A DNA stretch of 64,000 nt. It comes from Pseudomonadota bacterium (lineage in GTDB: Bacteria > Pseudomonadota > Gammaproteobacteria > Steroidobacterales > Steroidobacteraceae). The translations under genes and the position numbers were made by a program. Below, piece after piece: positions 55,577-63,255 of the stretch (the first letter of the stretch is position 1; every line of letters starts with the position of its first letter). Below the pieces are notes generated by a model. That model worked only from the letters and a program-made list of their open reading frames with translations, made no database searches and was not told the DNA's origin. The stretch spans positions 186,001-250,000 of the forward strand of contig JAFEDR010000012.1 in NCBI GenBank assembly GCA_018241525.1. Direction: 5' to 3'.

Positions 55577-56506
55577 ATGCATGCCAAGGCCGTGAAGCCA
55601 GCGCGCGAAAACTCGACGGAAACCGACCCGGCCATCGGGCGCTTCCTCGATGCCGTGTGGATGGAGCGGGGTCTGTCGCAGAACACCCTCGCTGCCTACC
55701 GCGCGGACCTGACGGCGCTGACGCGCTGGCTCGAGGCGCGACGCGTGCTCGTGACGCGCACCAGCCGCGCGGACCTGCTCGAGTTCATCGCCTCGCGCGT
55801 CGAAGGCGGCGCCCGGCCGCGCTCGACCGCGCGCCAGCTGTCGAGCTTCCGCCGCTTCTTCCGCTTCCTGGTCCGCGAGGGCGCGGTCACCGAGGACCCG
55901 ACCGCGCAGATCGCGATGCCGAAGATCGGCCGCTCGCTGCCGAAGTCGCTGACCGAGGACGAGGTCGAGGCGCTGCTGGCCGCGCCCGCGGTCTCGGACC
56001 CGCTCGGCCACCGCGACCGGACCATGCTCGAGGTGCTGTACGCGACGGGCCTGCGGGTCTCCGAGCTCGTCAGCCTCAAGCACTCGCAGGTCAACACCAA
56101 CCAGGGCGTGATCCGCATCGTCGGCAAGGGCAACCGCGAGCGGCTGATCCCGCTCGGCGACGAGGCGGTGCGCTGGCTGGCGGAGTTCGTGCACGGCCCG
56201 CGCGCCGAGATCCTGCTCGAGCGCCAGACCGACTACCTGTTCCCGACCCGCCGCGGCGACCGCATGACGCGCCAGGCCTTCTGGCACATCATCAAGCGCT
56301 ACGCCCGCAAGGCCGGCGTCAACAAGGAACTGTCGCCGCACACGCTGCGCCACGCCTTCGCGACCCACCTGCTGAACCGCGGCGCCGACCTGCGCGTGGT
56401 GCAGATGCTGCTCGGCCACAGCGACCTGTCGACCACGCAGATCTACACGCACGTCGCGCGCGAGCGCATGAAGGAGCTGCACCAGCAGCACCACCCGCGC
56501 GGCTGA
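55577..56506 (+). CDS. xerD: Site-specific tyrosine recombinase XerD
   Basis: XerD resolves chromosome dimers at dif with XerC. The 309-residue protein has an N-terminal SAM-like core-binding domain (IGRFLDAVWMERGLSQNTLAAYRADLTALTRWLE) and a catalytic domain with YATGLRVSELVSL (Arg), GKGNRERLIPLG (Lys), SPHTLRHAFATHLLNRG (His, Arg), LGHSDLSTTQIYTH (His, Tyr nucleophile). The pairing with dsbC downstream is the usual gammaproteobacterial arrangement. A perfect palindrome spans its stop codon. Confidence 0.95.
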   Translation: MHAKAVKPARENSTETDPAIGRFLDAVWMERGLSQNTLAAYRADLTALTRWLEARRVLVTRTSRADLLEFIASRVEGGARPRSTARQLSSFRRFFRFLVREGAVTEDPTAQIAMPKIGRSLPKSLTEDEVEALLAAPAVSDPLGHRDRTMLEVLYATGLRVSELVSLKHSQVNTNQGVIRIVGKGNRERLIPLGDEAVRWLAEFVHGPRAEILLERQTDYLFPTRRGDRMTRQAFWHIIKRYARKAGVNKELSPHTLRHAFATHLLNRGADLRVVQMLLGHSDLSTTQIYTHVARERMKELHQQHHPRG

Positions 56507-56515
56507 GCCGCGCGG
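56495..56515. repeat. Perfect inverted repeat with the xerD stop codon as its loop
   Basis: CCGCGCGGC-TGA-GCCGCGCGG is a 9-bp stem whose 3-base loop is the xerD stop codon, followed by CTTT. It may attenuate transcription into dsbC, for which TAGACT (56522-56527) is a possible -10 box just beyond. Confidence 0.4.
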
Positions 56516-56585
56516 CTTTGGTAGACTCGCCGGAACTGTCGGCACGCCACGGGGTCCTATCCCGGGCGCCGGTTCCGGAGCCCCC

Positions 56586-57365
56586 ATGACCCCTGTCGCC
56601 CCCGTTCGCCGCCTGGCGGCCAGCCTGACCCTACTCGCCCTTGCCCTCGCCGCGGGCCTCGCGCTCGCCGCCGCCGATCCCAAGGCCGCGGACCCGAAGG
56701 CGCCCGATGCCAAGGCCGACCCGCGCCAGGCCATCGCCAAGCGGCTCGAGGTCGCGGTCGAGGCCGTGCGGCCGAGCGTCGTGCCGGGGCTCTACGAGGT
56801 CGCGCACGGCGGCGAGGTGCTGTACGTGACCGGCGACGGCCGCTACGCGCTGACCGGCGACCTGTTCGAGACGGCCAACGGCAAGAACCTCTCGGACCAG
56901 CGCCGCATCGAGGCCCGCCAGGCGCTGCTCAAGACCGTTTCCGACGACGACGGCGTGATCTTCGCGCCGAAGGCACCGCGCTACTCGATCACGGTCTTCA
57001 CCGACGTCGACTGCCAGTTCTGCCGGCGCCTGCACAGCGAGGTCGCCGAGTACAACCGCCTCGGCGTGCGCATCCGCTACCTCTTCTACCCGCGCTCCGG
57101 GCCGGGCACGGATTCCTGGCGCAAGGCCGAGATCGTGTGGTGCTCGGCGAACCGCCAGGAGGCCCTGACCCGGGCCAAGCAGGGCGGCGAGGTCGAGGGC
57201 AAGGCCTGCAAGGGCACGCCCGTCGAGCGCACCTACGAGCTCGGCCAGGAGCTCGGCATCAAGGGCACGCCGGGAATCTTCACCGACCGCGGCGACTACC
57301 TGCCCGGTTACTATCCGCCCGCGCAGCTCGTCGAGAAGCTGAAGGAACTCGAGAAGGGCGGCTGA
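56586..57365 (+). CDS. dsbC: Thiol:disulfide interchange protein DsbC
   Basis: A 259-residue periplasmic disulfide isomerase. It has a signal peptide (to about LALAAA), a short low-complexity stretch rich in DPK/DAK repeats, an N-terminal dimerisation domain (VPGLYEVAHGGEVLYVTGDGRYALTGDLFE) and a thioredoxin-fold domain with the active site CQFC (C143, C146) and the cis-proline GIKGTPGIFTD. CQFC in place of the usual CGYC is within the range of DsbC/DsbG relatives. It follows xerD. Confidence 0.94.
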   Translation: MTPVAPVRRLAASLTLLALALAAGLALAAADPKAADPKAPDAKADPRQAIAKRLEVAVEAVRPSVVPGLYEVAHGGEVLYVTGDGRYALTGDLFETANGKNLSDQRRIEARQALLKTVSDDDGVIFAPKAPRYSITVFTDVDCQFCRRLHSEVAEYNRLGVRIRYLFYPRSGPGTDSWRKAEIVWCSANRQEALTRAKQGGEVEGKACKGTPVERTYELGQELGIKGTPGIFTDRGDYLPGYYPPAQLVEKLKELEKGG

Positions 57366-57369
57366 GCGC

Positions 57370-57693
57370 CTAGCGCTCGAGCAGGCCGAGCTTGTCGGGC
57401 TTGCCCTTCCAGTCGTCGGCGTCCGCCGGCGCCGGCTTCTTTTCGTTGATCACCGGCCAGCCCTTGGCGAGCTCGGCGTTCAGCGCCAGGAACTGCTCCT
57501 GGCCCTTCGGGATCTCCTCCTCGGAGTAGATCGCCTCGGCCGGGCACTCGGGCTCGCAGAGCGTGCAGTCGATGCACTCGTCCGGGTCGATCACCAGGAA
57601 GTTCGGCCCCTCGTGGAAGCAGTCCACCGGGCAGACCTCCACGCAGTCCATGTACTTGCACTTGATGCAGTTCTCGGTGACGACGAACGTCAT
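57370..57693 (-). CDS. fdxA: 7Fe-8S ferredoxin FdxA
   Basis: A 107-residue soluble ferredoxin with the N-terminal 3Fe-4S/4Fe-4S cysteine pattern (C9, C12, C17, C21, C25) and a second cluster CIDCTLCEPECP (C40, C43, C46, C50), then the long FdxA C-terminal tail (AELAKGWPVINEKK). It is common near mutS or nudix genes in this group and its partners are usually not known. ATG 57693 is the start. Confidence 0.95.
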   Translation of the reverse strand: MTFVVTENCIKCKYMDCVEVCPVDCFHEGPNFLVIDPDECIDCTLCEPECPAEAIYSEEEIPKGQEQFLALNAELAKGWPVINEKKPAPADADDWKGKPDKLGLLER

Positions 57694-57772
57694 GATCGCT
57701 CTCGGCTGGGTCGGGGTGGCGGCGGGCACGGCGGGCGGCCCGCGCGCCGTCCGGCATTCTATACGAGCGCGT

Positions 57773-58330
57773 TCAGGGCGGCGTCGCGCGCCGCCACGCC
57801 GGCCGGTCGAAGTCCGCGAGGTGCAGGCCCTCGACGCCGCGGGCACGGTCCTCGAGCAGGCGCCGCAGCGCGAAGTCGACGCTCGGGAACGCGATCTCCC
57901 CCCACGGGATGTCCTCCGGGCGGTAGAGGTCGACGGCGAGGCTCTCGGCGCCGGCACCGAAGGACGCTTCCGGCAGCCGCGCCCGGAACAGCACGTGCAC
58001 CTGGTGCGCGTGGACGACGTCGACCACCGCGAGCAGGGCGCCGATCTCGACGCGGGCCTCGGCCTCCTCCCAGGACTCGCGCGCGGCGCCGGCCTGCAGC
58101 GTCTCGCCGTTCTCCATGAAGCCCGCCGGCACGGTCCAGTACCCGAGCCGGGGCTCGATCGCGCGCTTGCACAGCAGGATCCGGCCGTCGTGCTCGGGCA
58201 CGCAGCCGACCACGATCTTCGGGTTCTGGTAGTGGATGGTCTGGCAGGCCGGGCAGACGTGCCGCGGCAGGTGGTCGCCGTCGGGCACGCGCAGTTCGAC
58301 GGGCTGGCCGCACTGGCTGCAGTAGTTCAT
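57773..58330 (-). CDS. Nudix hydrolase with zinc ribbon
   Basis: A 185-residue protein with an N-terminal zinc ribbon (CSQCGQPVELRV to HVCPACQTIHYQ) and the Nudix box GFMENGETLQAGAARESWEEAEARV. This is the build of the NudC-like/ADP-ribose-type group related to NAD pyrophosphatase, but it is shorter than NudC and lacks its N-terminal domain. The exact dinucleotide substrate is unknown. The ATG at 58330 is 15 bases past the tRNA-Leu gene. Confidence 0.88.
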   Translation of the reverse strand: MNYCSQCGQPVELRVPDGDHLPRHVCPACQTIHYQNPKIVVGCVPEHDGRILLCKRAIEPRLGYWTVPAGFMENGETLQAGAARESWEEAEARVEIGALLAVVDVVHAHQVHVLFRARLPEASFGAGAESLAVDLYRPEDIPWGEIAFPSVDFALRRLLEDRARGVEGLHLADFDRPAWRRATPP

Positions 58331-58345
58331 GGTCGCTTCGCGGGT

Positions 58346-58431
58346 TGGTGCCGGTGGAGGGACTCGAACCCACACGCCTTTTGGGCGGACGATTTTGAGT
58401 CGTCTGCGTCTACCAGTTCCGCCACACCGGC
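58346..58431 (-). tRNA. tRNA-Leu (CAA)
   Basis: The 86-base gene with encoded CCA folds into a 7-bp acceptor stem GCCGGTG/CACCGGC, a D-arm, an anticodon stem GACGA/TCGTC with loop CTCAAAA (anticodon CAA, reading UUG), and a long class-II variable arm (CCGCCCAAAAGGCG). The T-stem GTGGG/CCCTC contains a U-U mismatch at its second pair, which is unusual; otherwise it is complete. It lies between a Nudix gene and an ECF sigma gene. Confidence 0.95.
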
Positions 58432-58507
58432 GCGGGGGCGGATCCTAGCATGCAGCGGCCGCGCGCCGGCTGCGACGTTTTGCCCCGCTCGCGCATCCTA
58501 GTCCTCC

Positions 58508-59095
58508 GTGAGGCTCAACGACATCGACCTGTCCCCGGCGACGCTCGCGCTCGCGCGCAGCGGTGACGAGGCCGCGCTCGGCGCGTTCTACGCCGCCTGC
58601 GCGCGGCCGGCCTACACGCTGATCCGGCGCATCGTGCCCGGGCCCGCGGCCGAGGACCTGCTGCAGGAGGCCTTCCTGGACGCGATCCGCGGCCTGCCGG
58701 GCTTCCGCGGCGAGGTGCCGCTCGGCGCCTGGTTCCGGCGCATCGTCGTGCACCGCTGCTACGGGCACGTTCGCTCCCCCTGGCAGCGCAGCCGCGCCTG
58801 GCTCGAGGACGTGCTGGCGGCGGGCGACGAGCGCGGCGCGCTCGCCGCTCCCGCCGCCGGTCTCGGCCTCGACCTCGAGCGCGCGCTCGAGCGGCTCGCG
58901 CCCGCCGCGCGGCTGGTCGTGTGGCTGCACGACGTCGAGGGCTACACGCACGAGGAGATCGCGGCGCTGACTGCGCGCACGCCGAGCTATTCGAAGTCGC
59001 AGCTGGCGCGCGCGCATGCGCGGCTGCGCGACTGGCTGGAGCCGGCGCCGGCGGCGCCCGCACCCGCGGCCTGTGCGCTGGAGGACGGACCATGA
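58508..59095 (+). CDS. ECF-family RNA polymerase sigma factor
   Basis: A 195-residue sigma factor with region 2 (GAFYAACARPAYTLIRRIVPGPAAEDLLQEAFLDAIRGLPGFRGEVPLGAWFRRIVVHRCY) and region 4 (APAARLVVWLHDVEGYTHEEIAALTARTPSYSKSQLARAHARLRDWL), the two regions of the extracytoplasmic-function group. A Pro/Ala tail follows. Start is GTG 58508. Its stop overlaps the next gene (ATGA), a membrane protein that is the probable anti-sigma factor. Confidence 0.93.
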   Translation: MRLNDIDLSPATLALARSGDEAALGAFYAACARPAYTLIRRIVPGPAAEDLLQEAFLDAIRGLPGFRGEVPLGAWFRRIVVHRCYGHVRSPWQRSRAWLEDVLAAGDERGALAAPAAGLGLDLERALERLAPAARLVVWLHDVEGYTHEEIAALTARTPSYSKSQLARAHARLRDWLEPAPAAPAPAACALEDGP

Positions 59096-59583
59096 ACGAC
59101 GAGAGCGGCGACGCGCTGGTGCGCCGGCTGCGGGCGCTGCCCGAGCTCGACCCGCCGGCGGACGGCTACGCGCGGCTGCGCGCGCGGCTCGGCGCGCCGC
59201 GCACCGGCGTGCGGCCCGCGATCGGCTGGGCCGTGGTGGCGGCGACCACGGCGCTGACCGCGGTCGTGCTGCTGCCGGCGCTCGAGCGGCTGACGCCGCC
59301 GCCCGCGACCGCGCCCGCCGCGGCGGGCGGGCCGGACCTCGCGGCGCGCTCGGCCGAGCTCGAGCGGCTGCTGGCGGCGCTGCCGCCCGCGCGCACCGCG
59401 CGCGCCAGCACGGCGCTCACCGCGGCGCTGCTCGAGGACCGGATCGCGCTCGTCGACGAGCGGCTGAGCGCCGCGCCGGCGGTCGAGCCCGCCGATCAGC
59501 ATGCGCTGCTGCGCGAGCGCGTGGTGCTGCTCGATTCGCTGGTGCGCGTGCGCTACGCCGACTCGGTGGGCCAGGCGCTGTGA
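59092..59583 (+). CDS. Probable membrane-bound anti-sigma factor
   Basis: I infer an anti-sigma role from position and topology, as I do not recognise a named domain. The 163-residue protein has a short charged cytoplasmic N-terminus (NDESGDALVRRLRALPELDPPADGYARLRARLG), one membrane helix (about 42-62, AIGWAVVAATTALTAVVLL) and an extracytoplasmic domain. No zinc (HxxxCxxC) ASD motif is seen, unlike ZAS anti-sigmas. It is coupled to the sigma gene by ATGA. Confidence 0.6.
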   Translation: MNDESGDALVRRLRALPELDPPADGYARLRARLGAPRTGVRPAIGWAVVAATTALTAVVLLPALERLTPPPATAPAAAGGPDLAARSAELERLLAALPPARTARASTALTAALLEDRIALVDERLSAAPAVEPADQHALLRERVVLLDSLVRVRYADSVGQAL

Positions 59584-59608
59584 GCACGATGACGACCGGA
59601 GGTGGACG

Positions 59609-60613
59609 ATGAAGTCGATCGCAGGCATCGCGGGCACGTGGCTCGCGCTCGGCGCCCTCGCGGGCGGGCCAGCCCACGCGGCACCGGCCGCAGATGTCGC
59701 CGCGAAGCAGGCCGATGCCGCGGCGCAGGCCGCGGACCGGGCCGCCAAGCAGGCCGACGAGGCACAGCTCGAGCGACGGCTCGAGGCGGCGCAGAAGCGG
59801 CTCGAGGCCGCCGCCAAGGAGGTCGCCGAGCTCTCGGTCGGGCTCGTGCCGCAGAAGATGCAGGAGCTCAGGCTGCACCTGGGCAACGGCCGGGCGATGC
59901 TCGGCGTGCAGCTCGGCGAGGCGCGCGCCGGCGGCGGCATCCGCGTCGCCGGGGTCAGCCCCGGCGGACCGGCGGCAGAGGCGGGGGTGCGGGCGGGCGA
60001 CGTGATCATCGCCGTCAACGGCCGGCGCGCGACGGTGCCGGGCGACATCAGCCACGAGATCAAGGCGCTCAAGCCGGGCGACAGCGCGCGTCTCGAGGTC
60101 GATCGCGGCGGCAGGACCGAGCAGCTCGTGGTCGCGACCCGCGCGCTCGACCCGCGCGTGATGCTGCTCGACGGCAACCTGCTCGAGAACGGGCCACTCG
60201 AGGGGCTGGCCGCGCTCGGCGAGGGCTTTCGCTGGGACGCCGATGGCTGGGGCGCGCTCGAGCTCGCGGCGCTCTCGCCCGACCTCGGCCGCTACTTCGG
60301 TGTCGAGCGCGGCGTGCTGGTGGTCCGTGCGCCGCCCGACGGCTCGCTGAAGCTCCGTGACGGCGACGTGATCACCGCCATCGACGGCCGCGAGCCGCAG
60401 AGCGTGAGCCACGCGCTGCGGATCCTGCGCTCGTACCAGGCGGGCGAGCACGTGGTGCTCGCCATCGAGCGCGACCACAAGGCGCAGAAGCTCGAGCTCG
60501 CGATGCCGGCGCGCCCCCTGCGTGTCCCGCCGGTGCCACCGGTGCCGGCGGCGCCGGCCGCCCCGGCGGCGCCCGCGGCACCGGCCGCCCCCGCGCGCGG
60601 CGCGGACGACTGA
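59609..60613 (+). CDS. Periplasmic PDZ-domain protein
   Basis: A 334-residue secreted protein: signal peptide (to about GPAHA), an Ala/Lys/Glu-rich coiled coil at 27-75, a PDZ domain (RAMLGVQLGEARAGGGIRVAGVSPGGPAAEAGVRAGDVIIAVNG), a second PDZ-like domain (GVERGVLVVRAPPDGSLKLRDGDVITAIDG) and a C-terminal Pro/Ala repeat with APAAPAAPAA. There is no protease domain, so it would act as an adaptor or a sensor of misfolded proteins. It follows the anti-sigma gene by 25 bases. Confidence 0.8.
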   Translation: MKSIAGIAGTWLALGALAGGPAHAAPAADVAAKQADAAAQAADRAAKQADEAQLERRLEAAQKRLEAAAKEVAELSVGLVPQKMQELRLHLGNGRAMLGVQLGEARAGGGIRVAGVSPGGPAAEAGVRAGDVIIAVNGRRATVPGDISHEIKALKPGDSARLEVDRGGRTEQLVVATRALDPRVMLLDGNLLENGPLEGLAALGEGFRWDADGWGALELAALSPDLGRYFGVERGVLVVRAPPDGSLKLRDGDVITAIDGREPQSVSHALRILRSYQAGEHVVLAIERDHKAQKLELAMPARPLRVPPVPPVPAAPAAPAAPAAPAAPARGADD

Positions 60614-60657
60614 GTCGCGCCGCGCGGGCGCGGAGGGCCTGCTACCATCCGCGCCCC

Positions 60658-61725
60658 ATGGCCGAGTCCCGCACGGCGCGGCCGCTGACGCGCGCCGACT
60701 TCCACTTCGAGCTGCCCCCGGAACTGATCGCGCAGGCGCCCGCCGCGGAGCGCAGCGCGAGCCGCCTGCTGCTGGTCGACGGCGCTCGCGGCAGCTGGCG
60801 CGACTCGGCCTTCGCGGCGCTTGCGGCGCAGCTCGCACCGGGCGACCTGCTGGTGCGCAACGACACGCGCGTGCTGCCCGCGCGCCTGCACGGCCGCAAG
60901 GCGACCGGCGGCGCGGTCGAGATCCTGCTCGAGCGGGTGCTCGGCCCCGCGCGGCTGCTCGCCCAGCTGCGCTCGAGCAAGGGTGCGCGACCCGGCCAGC
61001 GGATCGAGCTGCCGGGCGGCGCGGCGGCCACGGTCGCCGCGGCCGCCGACGGCATGGTCGAGCTCGAGCTCGACCGGCCGGTGGTCCCGTACCTCGAGGC
61101 GCACGGCGAGGTGCCGCTGCCGCCGTACATCGCGCGCCCGGCCGCGGACGCCGACCGCGAGCGCTACCAGACCGTGTACGCGCGCACGCCGGGATCGGTG
61201 GCGGCGCCGACCGCCGGCCTGCACTTCGACGCGGCGCTGCTCGATACGCTCGCCGCGCGCGGCGTCGCGACCGCCGACCTGACGCTGCATGTCGGCGCCG
61301 GCACCTTCCAGCCGCTGCGCAGTGAGGATCTCGACGCCCACCGCATGCACCCCGAGTGGCTGACGGTGCCGGCCGCGACCGTCGCCGCGGTCGAGGCCGC
61401 GCGGGCGCGCGGCGGGCGGGTGGTGGCGGTCGGCACCACGGTCGTGCGCAGCCTCGAGAGCGCCGCTGCCGGCGGCCGGCTCGCGGCCTACGCCGGCGAG
61501 ACGCGGCTCTTCATCCGGCCGGGCTACCGCTTCCGGGTCGTCGATGCGCTGGTGACGAACTTCCACCTGCCGGAGTCGACGCTGCTGATGCTGGTCTGTG
61601 CCTTCGCCGGCCGCGAGACCGTGCTCGGCGCCTACGCGCACGCGGTCCGGAACCGGTATCGTTTCTTCAGCTACGGCGACGCGATGTTCGTCACGCCGGC
61701 CGCCGGCGTGCGGGAGGCGCAGTGA
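60658..61725 (+). CDS. queA: S-adenosylmethionine:tRNA ribosyltransferase-isomerase
   Basis: QueA makes epoxyqueuosine in tRNA. The 355-residue protein has FHFELPPELIAQAPAAERSASRLLLVD, RNDTRVLPARL, TGGAVEILLERVL, VAAPTAGLHFD, LHVGAGTFQPLRSEDLDAHRMHPEW and ESTLLMLVCAFAG, all diagnostic. It is followed by tgt with an overlap (GTGA), the standard gammaproteobacterial order. A -10-like TACCAT lies 11 bases before the ATG. Confidence 0.97.
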   Translation: MAESRTARPLTRADFHFELPPELIAQAPAAERSASRLLLVDGARGSWRDSAFAALAAQLAPGDLLVRNDTRVLPARLHGRKATGGAVEILLERVLGPARLLAQLRSSKGARPGQRIELPGGAAATVAAAADGMVELELDRPVVPYLEAHGEVPLPPYIARPAADADRERYQTVYARTPGSVAAPTAGLHFDAALLDTLAARGVATADLTLHVGAGTFQPLRSEDLDAHRMHPEWLTVPAATVAAVEAARARGGRVVAVGTTVVRSLESAAAGGRLAAYAGETRLFIRPGYRFRVVDALVTNFHLPESTLLMLVCAFAGRETVLGAYAHAVRNRYRFFSYGDAMFVTPAAGVREAQ

Positions 61726-62852
61726 GGTTCGAGCTGCTCGGCACGGATGGCGCGGCGCGACGCGGTCGGCTGCAGTTCGCCCGTGGCAGCGTCGAAACGC
61801 CGGCCTTCATGCCGGTCGGCACCTACGGCACGGTCAAGGCGATGACCGCCGAGGAGCTCGTGACGCTCGGCGCCGAGATCGTGCTCGGCAACACCTTCCA
61901 CCTGTTCCTGCGGCCCGGCCTCGAGGTGATCGGTGCGCACGCCGGGCTGCATCGCTTCATGCACTGGGAGCGGCCGATCCTGACCGACTCCGGCGGCTTC
62001 CAGGTCTTCAGCCTCGCCAAGCTGCGCAAGCTGAGCGAGGAGGGCGTGCGCTTCCGCTCGCCGGTCGACGGCAGCGAGGTGTTCCTCTCGCCCGAGGAAT
62101 CGATGCGCATCCAGCGCGTGCTCGCCTCCGACATCGCGATGCAGTTCGACGAGTGCACGCCGTACCCCGCGACCGAGCGCGAGGCGCGCGACTCGATGGA
62201 GCTCAGCCTGCGCTGGGCGAGGCGCAGCCGCGACGCCTACCTCGGCGGACCGGAGCCGCCGCCCGGCGTGCTGTTCGGCATCGTCCAGGGCGGCATGTAC
62301 CGCGCGCTGCGCGAGGCCTCGTGGGCCGGGCTCGAGCCGCTCGGCCTGCCGGGGCACGCGATCGGCGGGCTCGCGGTCGGCGAGCCGGAGGCGGAGCGGT
62401 TGCGGGTGCTCGAGGAGACGGTGCCGCTGCTGCCCGCGGACCGGCCGCGCTACCTGATGGGCGTCGGCCGTCCCGAGGACCTGGTGGAGTCGGTGGCGCG
62501 CGGCGTCGACATGTTCGACTGCGTGATGCCGACGCGGCACGCGCGCAACGGGCACCTCTTCACGCAGGCCGGCACGCTCAACATCCGCAACGCCCGGCAC
62601 GTGAACGAGCTCGGTCCGGTCGACGAGGGCTGCGACTGCTACACGTGCCGCCACTATTCGCGAGCCTACCTGCGCCATCTGGACCGGGCCGGCGAGATCC
62701 TGGGCAGTCGCCTGAACACGATCCACAATCTCCATTTTTATCAATCGCTTATGCGAGCGATGCGCGACGCCATCCTGGCCGGGGAGTTCGACGCGTTCCG
62801 GCGGCGCTTCTACGCGGCGCGGGCCGGAGAGGAAGGGGTGCCTGTGGCATAA
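61722..62852 (+). CDS. tgt: tRNA-guanine transglycosylase
   Basis: Tgt swaps G34 of GUN-anticodon tRNAs for preQ1. The 376-residue protein has FMPVGTYGTVKAMTAEEL, GNTFHLFLRPG, ILTDSGGFQVFSLAKLRKLSEEGVRFRSPVDG (the catalytic aspartate in TDSGGF), the zinc site CDCYTCRHYSRAYL and NLHFYQSLMRAMRDAI. Start is GTG 61722. It follows queA and precedes yajC, as in most gammaproteobacteria. Confidence 0.97.
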   Translation: MRFELLGTDGAARRGRLQFARGSVETPAFMPVGTYGTVKAMTAEELVTLGAEIVLGNTFHLFLRPGLEVIGAHAGLHRFMHWERPILTDSGGFQVFSLAKLRKLSEEGVRFRSPVDGSEVFLSPEESMRIQRVLASDIAMQFDECTPYPATEREARDSMELSLRWARRSRDAYLGGPEPPPGVLFGIVQGGMYRALREASWAGLEPLGLPGHAIGGLAVGEPEAERLRVLEETVPLLPADRPRYLMGVGRPEDLVESVARGVDMFDCVMPTRHARNGHLFTQAGTLNIRNARHVNELGPVDEGCDCYTCRHYSRAYLRHLDRAGEILGSRLNTIHNLHFYQSLMRAMRDAILAGEFDAFRRRFYAARAGEEGVPVA

Positions 62853-62853
62853 T
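62845..62853 (+). promoter_or_regulatory. Extended -10 promoter for yajC-secD
   Basis: TG-G-CATAAT (TGn plus a near-consensus -10) overlaps the tgt stop and lies within the small palindrome GGCATAATGCC. It would start a transcript about 35 bases before yajC. No -35 box is obvious, as expected for an extended -10 promoter. Confidence 0.4.
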
Positions 62854-62894
62854 GCCCGGCTATGCCCTCACTTCGCCAAGCCTAAGGACTTCGC

Positions 62895-63224
62895 ATGGAT
62901 TTCCTGATCTCGTCGGCCTACGCGCAGACCGCGGCGGGCGCGCCACAGGCGGGGCTGATGCAGTTCCTGCCGATCGTGGTGCTGTTCGTCGCCTTCTACT
63001 TCCTGCTGATCCGGCCGCAGACCAAGAAGGCCAAGGAGCACCGCGACATGGTCGCGAAGCTCGCGGTCGGCGACGAGGTCGTGACCTCGGGCGGCATCCT
63101 CGGCCGCGTCACCAAGATCGACGACACCTTCGTCACCGTCGAGATCGCGCGCGACGTCGCCATCCAGGTGCAGCGCTTCCAGGTCTCGCAGCAGATGCCC
63201 AAGGGCACGTACAAGAGCGCCTGA
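62895..63224 (+). CDS. yajC: Preprotein translocase subunit YajC
   Basis: A 109-residue single-helix membrane protein of the SecDF-YajC complex. Helix QFLPIVVLFVAFYFLLIRPQTKKAKEHRDMVAKLAVGDEVVTSGGILGRVTKIDD is the family core. AGGA precedes the ATG. It is 31 bases before secD and shares its transcript. Confidence 0.96.
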   Translation: MDFLISSAYAQTAAGAPQAGLMQFLPIVVLFVAFYFLLIRPQTKKAKEHRDMVAKLAVGDEVVTSGGILGRVTKIDDTFVTVEIARDVAIQVQRFQVSQQMPKGTYKSA

Positions 63225-63255
63225 GCGCACACCCCGTCAGGGAGCCTCGTCCGGC

